A DNA stretch of 15,175 nt from contig CAJUQN010000068.1 in assembly GCA_910588625.1 (NCBI GenBank), forward strand, positions 1 to 15,175. Direction: 5' to 3'. The notes under the pieces were generated by a model. It was not told where the DNA came from. It did not search any database and saw only the letters and a list, made by a program, of their open reading frames with translations. Below are positions 12,640 through 15,175 of this stretch, piece after piece; position 1 is the stretch's first letter, and each line of letters opens with the position of its first letter. The stretch comes from an uncultured Oscillospiraceae bacterium. GTDB taxonomy: Bacteria; Bacillota; Clostridia; Oscillospirales; Oscillospiraceae. Made by a program: the position numbers and the translations under genes.

Positions 12640-14745
12640 TTAGTCTTCCTTCCGTCCGCGCTGGGCAATAATCTTTTCAGCGATATTCTTGGGGATCTCC
12701 ACGTAGCTGTGGGGCTCCATGGTGTACTGGCCGCGGCCCTGAGTGCGGGAGCGCAGGTCAGTGGCGTAGCCGAACATCTCGGACAGGGGCACCAGGGCGT
12801 CCACCTGCTGGGCGCCGGGCCGGGCCTCCTGGCCCAGGATCTGGCCGCGGCGGCTGGTGATGTCGCCGATGACGTTGCCCAGGTACTCCTCGGGGGCGAT
12901 GACGGACACCTTCATGATGGGCTCCAGCAGGCAGACTCCGGCCTTGCGGCAGGCCTCCTTGAAGGCCATGGAACCGGCGATCTTGAACGCCATTTCGGAG
13001 GAGTCCACCTCGTGGTAGGAGCCGAAGGTCAGATGGACCTTGACGTCCACCACGGGATAACCGGCCATGACACCGGCCTGCATGGCGCCTTGGATACCGG
13101 CGTCCACCGCGGGGATAAACTCCTTGGGGATCACGCCGCCGGTGATCTCGTTGAGGAACTCATAACCCTTGCCGGGTTCGTTGGGCTCCACCTCAATGAC
13201 CACGTGGCCGTACTGGCCCTTACCGCCGGACTGGCGGGCATACTTGGTGTCCTGCTTGACGGAATTCTTAATGGTCTCCTTATAGGCGACCTGAGGCGCA
13301 CCCACGTTGGCCTCTACCTTGTACTCACGCAGCAGACGGTCCACGATGATCTCCAGGTGGAGCTCACCCATGCCGGCGATGATAGTCTGGCCCGTCTCCT
13401 CGTCGGTGTAGGTTTTGAAGGTGGGGTCCTCCTCAGCCAGCTTCATCAGAGCAATGCCCATCTTCTCCTGGCCGGCCTTGGTCTTGGGCTCGATGGCCAC
13501 GCGGATGACGGGCTCGGGGAACTCCATGGACTCCAGGATGACCGGGTGCTTCTCGTCGCACAGGGTGTCCCCGGTGGTGGAGTTCTTCAGGCCGATGACG
13601 GCGGCAATGTCGCCGGAGTACACGGTCTCGATGTCCTCCCGGTGGTTGGCGTGCATCTGGAGGATGCGGCCGATGCGCTCCTTCTGCTTCTTGGTGGAGT
13701 TGAGCACCTGGGTGCCGGTGTTCAGCGTGCCGGAATAGACTCGGATGAAGGACAGACGTCCCACAAACGGATCAGTGGCAATCTTGAAGGCCAAAGCGGA
13801 GAAGGGCTCGTCATCAGAGGACGGGCGCTCCTCTTCCTCCTCGGTCTCGGGGTTGACGCCCTTGATGGGGGGGATGTCAGTGGGGGCGGGCATATAGTCC
13901 ACAATCGCGTCCAGCAGTTTCTGCACGCCCTTGTTCTTGTAGGAGGTACCGCACACCACGGGGACCATCAGGTTGTCGATGGTGCCCTTGCGGATGGCCC
14001 GGCGGATCATCTCCTGGGGGATGGGCTTCTCTTCCAGGGCCAGCTCCATGATCTCCTCGTCAATGTCCGCGCAGGCGTCCACCAGCTTGGTGCGGTACTC
14101 CTGGGCCAGCTCCATCATGTCGGCGGGGATCTCCTCCACCCGCATATCCTTGCCCAGGTCGTCGTAGTAGATGTCGGCCTTCATCTCCACCAGGTCGATG
14201 ATCCCCTTGAAGGTCTCCTCCGCGCCGATGGGCAGCTGGATGGGGACGGCGTTGCACTTGAGCCGGTCATGGATCATGTCCAGCACGTGGTAGAAGTCGG
14301 CGCCCATGATGTCCATCTTGTTGACATAGATCATCCGGGGGACCTTGTAGTGGTCGGCCTGACGCCAGACGGTCTCGGACTGGGGCTCCACGCCGCCCTT
14401 GGCGCACATGACGGTAACAGAGCCGTCCAGCACGCGCAGGGAGCGCTCCACCTCCACGGTGAAGTCCACGTGGCCCGGGGTGTCGATGATGTTGATCCGG
14501 GTCTGGGGGAACTGGTCCTTGGTGCCCTTCCAATAGCAGGTGGTGGCGGCGGACGTGATGGTGATGCCGCGCTCCTGCTCCTGAGCCATCCAGTCCATGG
14601 TGGCGGTGCCGTCATGGGTCTCACCGATCTTGTAGTTCACGCCGGTGTAAAACAGGATACGCTCGGTAGTGGTGGTCTTACCGGCGTCGATGTGGGCCAT
14701 GATGCCGATATTACGGGTGTTTTCCAGAGTTACTTTTCTTGCCAT
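12640..14745 (-). CDS. fusA: Elongation factor G
   Basis: This 701-residue translocase GTPase is complete at the usual length. GTP motifs are AHIDAGKTT (17-25), DTPGH (87-91) and NKMD (141-144), with switch I ERGITITSAATT (57-68). Domain II follows, starting near SALAFKIATDPFVG. The domain III-V region contains GMGELHLEI and the domain IV segment RQSGGKGQYGHV, and the C-terminus has RGQ and SEMFGYATDLRS. EF-G moves tRNA-mRNA through the ribosome and splits ribosomes with the recycling factor. The start is fixed by the universal N-terminus MARK...TRNIGIMAHID. The only GGAGG upstream (14764-14760) is 14 bases away, longer than optimal. It lies 23 bp after rpsG, in the str operon. Confidence 0.99.
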   Translation of the reverse strand: MARKVTLENTRNIGIMAHIDAGKTTTTERILFYTGVNYKIGETHDGTATMDWMAQEQERGITITSAATTCYWKGTKDQFPQTRINIIDTPGHVDFTVEVERSLRVLDGSVTVMCAKGGVEPQSETVWRQADHYKVPRMIYVNKMDIMGADFYHVLDMIHDRLKCNAVPIQLPIGAEETFKGIIDLVEMKADIYYDDLGKDMRVEEIPADMMELAQEYRTKLVDACADIDEEIMELALEEKPIPQEMIRRAIRKGTIDNLMVPVVCGTSYKNKGVQKLLDAIVDYMPAPTDIPPIKGVNPETEEEEERPSSDDEPFSALAFKIATDPFVGRLSFIRVYSGTLNTGTQVLNSTKKQKERIGRILQMHANHREDIETVYSGDIAAVIGLKNSTTGDTLCDEKHPVILESMEFPEPVIRVAIEPKTKAGQEKMGIALMKLAEEDPTFKTYTDEETGQTIIAGMGELHLEIIVDRLLREYKVEANVGAPQVAYKETIKNSVKQDTKYARQSGGKGQYGHVVIEVEPNEPGKGYEFLNEITGGVIPKEFIPAVDAGIQGAMQAGVMAGYPVVDVKVHLTFGSYHEVDSSEMAFKIAGSMAFKEACRKAGVCLLEPIMKVSVIAPEEYLGNVIGDITSRRGQILGQEARPGAQQVDALVPLSEMFGYATDLRSRTQGRGQYTMEPHSYVEIPKNIAEKIIAQRGRKED

Positions 14746-14759
14746 ATTGGTTCTGTTTG

Positions 14760-14764
14760 CCTCC
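14760..14764 (-). promoter_or_regulatory. Distant ribosome binding site of fusA
   Basis: GGAGG on the minus strand is 14 bases before the fusA ATG, beyond the usual 5-10. No closer Shine-Dalgarno exists in the 23-bp gap after rpsG, so initiation may depend partly on coupling to rpsG translation. Confidence 0.5.
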
Positions 14765-14768
14765 GTCC

Positions 14769-15175
14769 TTACCAGCGGTAGTGGGCGAACGCCTTGTTGG
14801 CCTCGGCCATCTTATGGGTGTCCTCGCGCTTCTTCACGGCGGAACCCGTATTGTTGGCGGCGTCCATAATCTCGCCGGCCAGGCGCTCCTTCATGGTCTT
14901 CTCACCGCGGTTGCGGGAGTAGTTGGTCAGCCAGCGCAGACCCAGGGTCTGCCGGCGCTCGGGCCGGACCTCCATGGGGACCTGATAAGTGGAGCCGCCC
15001 ACGCGGCGGGACTTGGTCTCCAGGGAAGGCATGATGTTCTCGATTGCGGTGTTAAAGACTTCCAGCGGCTCTTTGCCGGTCTTGTCCTTGATAATGTCAA
15101 AGGCACCATAGACGACCTTCTGGGCTACGCCCTTCTTGCCGTCCAGCATGATGCTGTTGACGAGCTTAGTGACTA
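14769..15175 (-). CDS. rpsG: 30S ribosomal protein S7, 5' end cut off by the window edge
   Basis: S7 organises the 3' major domain of 16S rRNA in the 30S head. The frame runs unbroken to the right edge: eight full codons (VTKLVNSI) precede the internal Met at 15149, matching the interior of S7, so that Met is not the start. The 134 visible residues contain RRVGGSTYQVPMEVRPERR, LGLRWLTNYSR, EKTMKERLAGEI and the terminus EANKAFAHYRW. Against the usual 156 residues, about 22 N-terminal residues lie outside the window. The TAA at 14771-14769 is 23 bp before fusA, the standard str-operon order; rpsL would be expected further upstream. Confidence 0.98.
   Translation of the reverse strand, partial: VTKLVNSIMLDGKKGVAQKVVYGAFDIIKDKTGKEPLEVFNTAIENIMPSLETKSRRVGGSTYQVPMEVRPERRQTLGLRWLTNYSRNRGEKTMKERLAGEIMDAANNTGSAVKKREDTHKMAEANKAFAHYRW

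Noticed and set aside
11563..14781. A 1072-codon open frame on the plus strand across tuf, the gap and fusA
   Set aside because: It is codon-aligned antisense to both genes. It stays open because tuf and fusA hardly use TTA, CTA or TCA codons, whose reverse complements are stops. The predicted product is His/Gly/Leu/Val-biased, and EF-Tu and EF-G on the other strand are certain.
14769..15149. A 126-residue S7 starting at the Met at 15149
   Set aside because: The frame continues upstream to the window edge with residues matching the S7 interior, so that Met is internal and the gene is simply truncated by the window.

Overview
The window is GC-rich (roughly 60% or more) and densely coded, with strong G/C bias at third codon positions. 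It reads as chromosomal DNA from a spore-forming clostridium of the Oscillospiraceae/Flavonifractor-like kind. That placement is inference: it rests on a high-GC Firmicutes gene set (spoIID, a BlaI/BlaR1 pair, an LTA synthase-like enzyme, Shine-Dalgarno-led starts, sigma-A promoters with 17-bp spacers) and on clostridial-looking EF-Tu, EF-G and S7 sequences. No phage, transposase, CRISPR, tRNA or rRNA was seen.

Layout. 1-248: a probable gene on the minus strand, cut by the left edge, of unknown function. 249-471: divergent control region with a consensus promoter and two similar 16-bp dyads. 472-3854: a translationally coupled BlaI-type repressor and a very large BlaR1-type M56 membrane metalloprotease whose C-terminal sensor is not a penicillin-binding domain. 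3858-3895: bidirectional terminator shared with the convergent citrate synthase gene (5325-3910, minus), which has its own strong promoter. 5487-6536: spoIID. 6690-8819: LTA synthase-like phosphoglycerol transferase, convergent with a YegS/DgkB-type lipid kinase (9880-8969, minus), the two separated by another bidirectional terminator. 10078-11120: azlC-azlD, a two-part branched-chain amino-acid exporter, divergent from the lipid kinase. 11121-11337: non-coding stretch with a long palindromic element and the str-operon terminator. 11338-15175 (minus): tuf, fusA and rpsG (5'-truncated), the distal part of the str operon, with a probable internal promoter in front of tuf.

How the genes work together. 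The str genes supply translation factors and a ribosomal protein. The LTA synthase-like enzyme and the lipid kinase could form a cycle: glycerophosphate transfer from phosphatidylglycerol leaves diacylglycerol, which a DgkB-type kinase returns to phosphatidic acid. SpoIID degrades peptidoglycan during engulfment. The most unusual locus is the BlaI/BlaR1-type pair. The repressor and protease parts are canonical, but the sensor is an extracytoplasmic region of about 650 residues with two Asp-rich DxDxDG-type motifs flanking a middle domain that faintly resembles IseA-type cell-wall hydrolase inhibitors. No beta-lactamase lies nearby, and the only clear candidate operators sit on the pair's own promoter. 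It is therefore a good candidate for a signalling system responding to something other than classical beta-lactam acylation.
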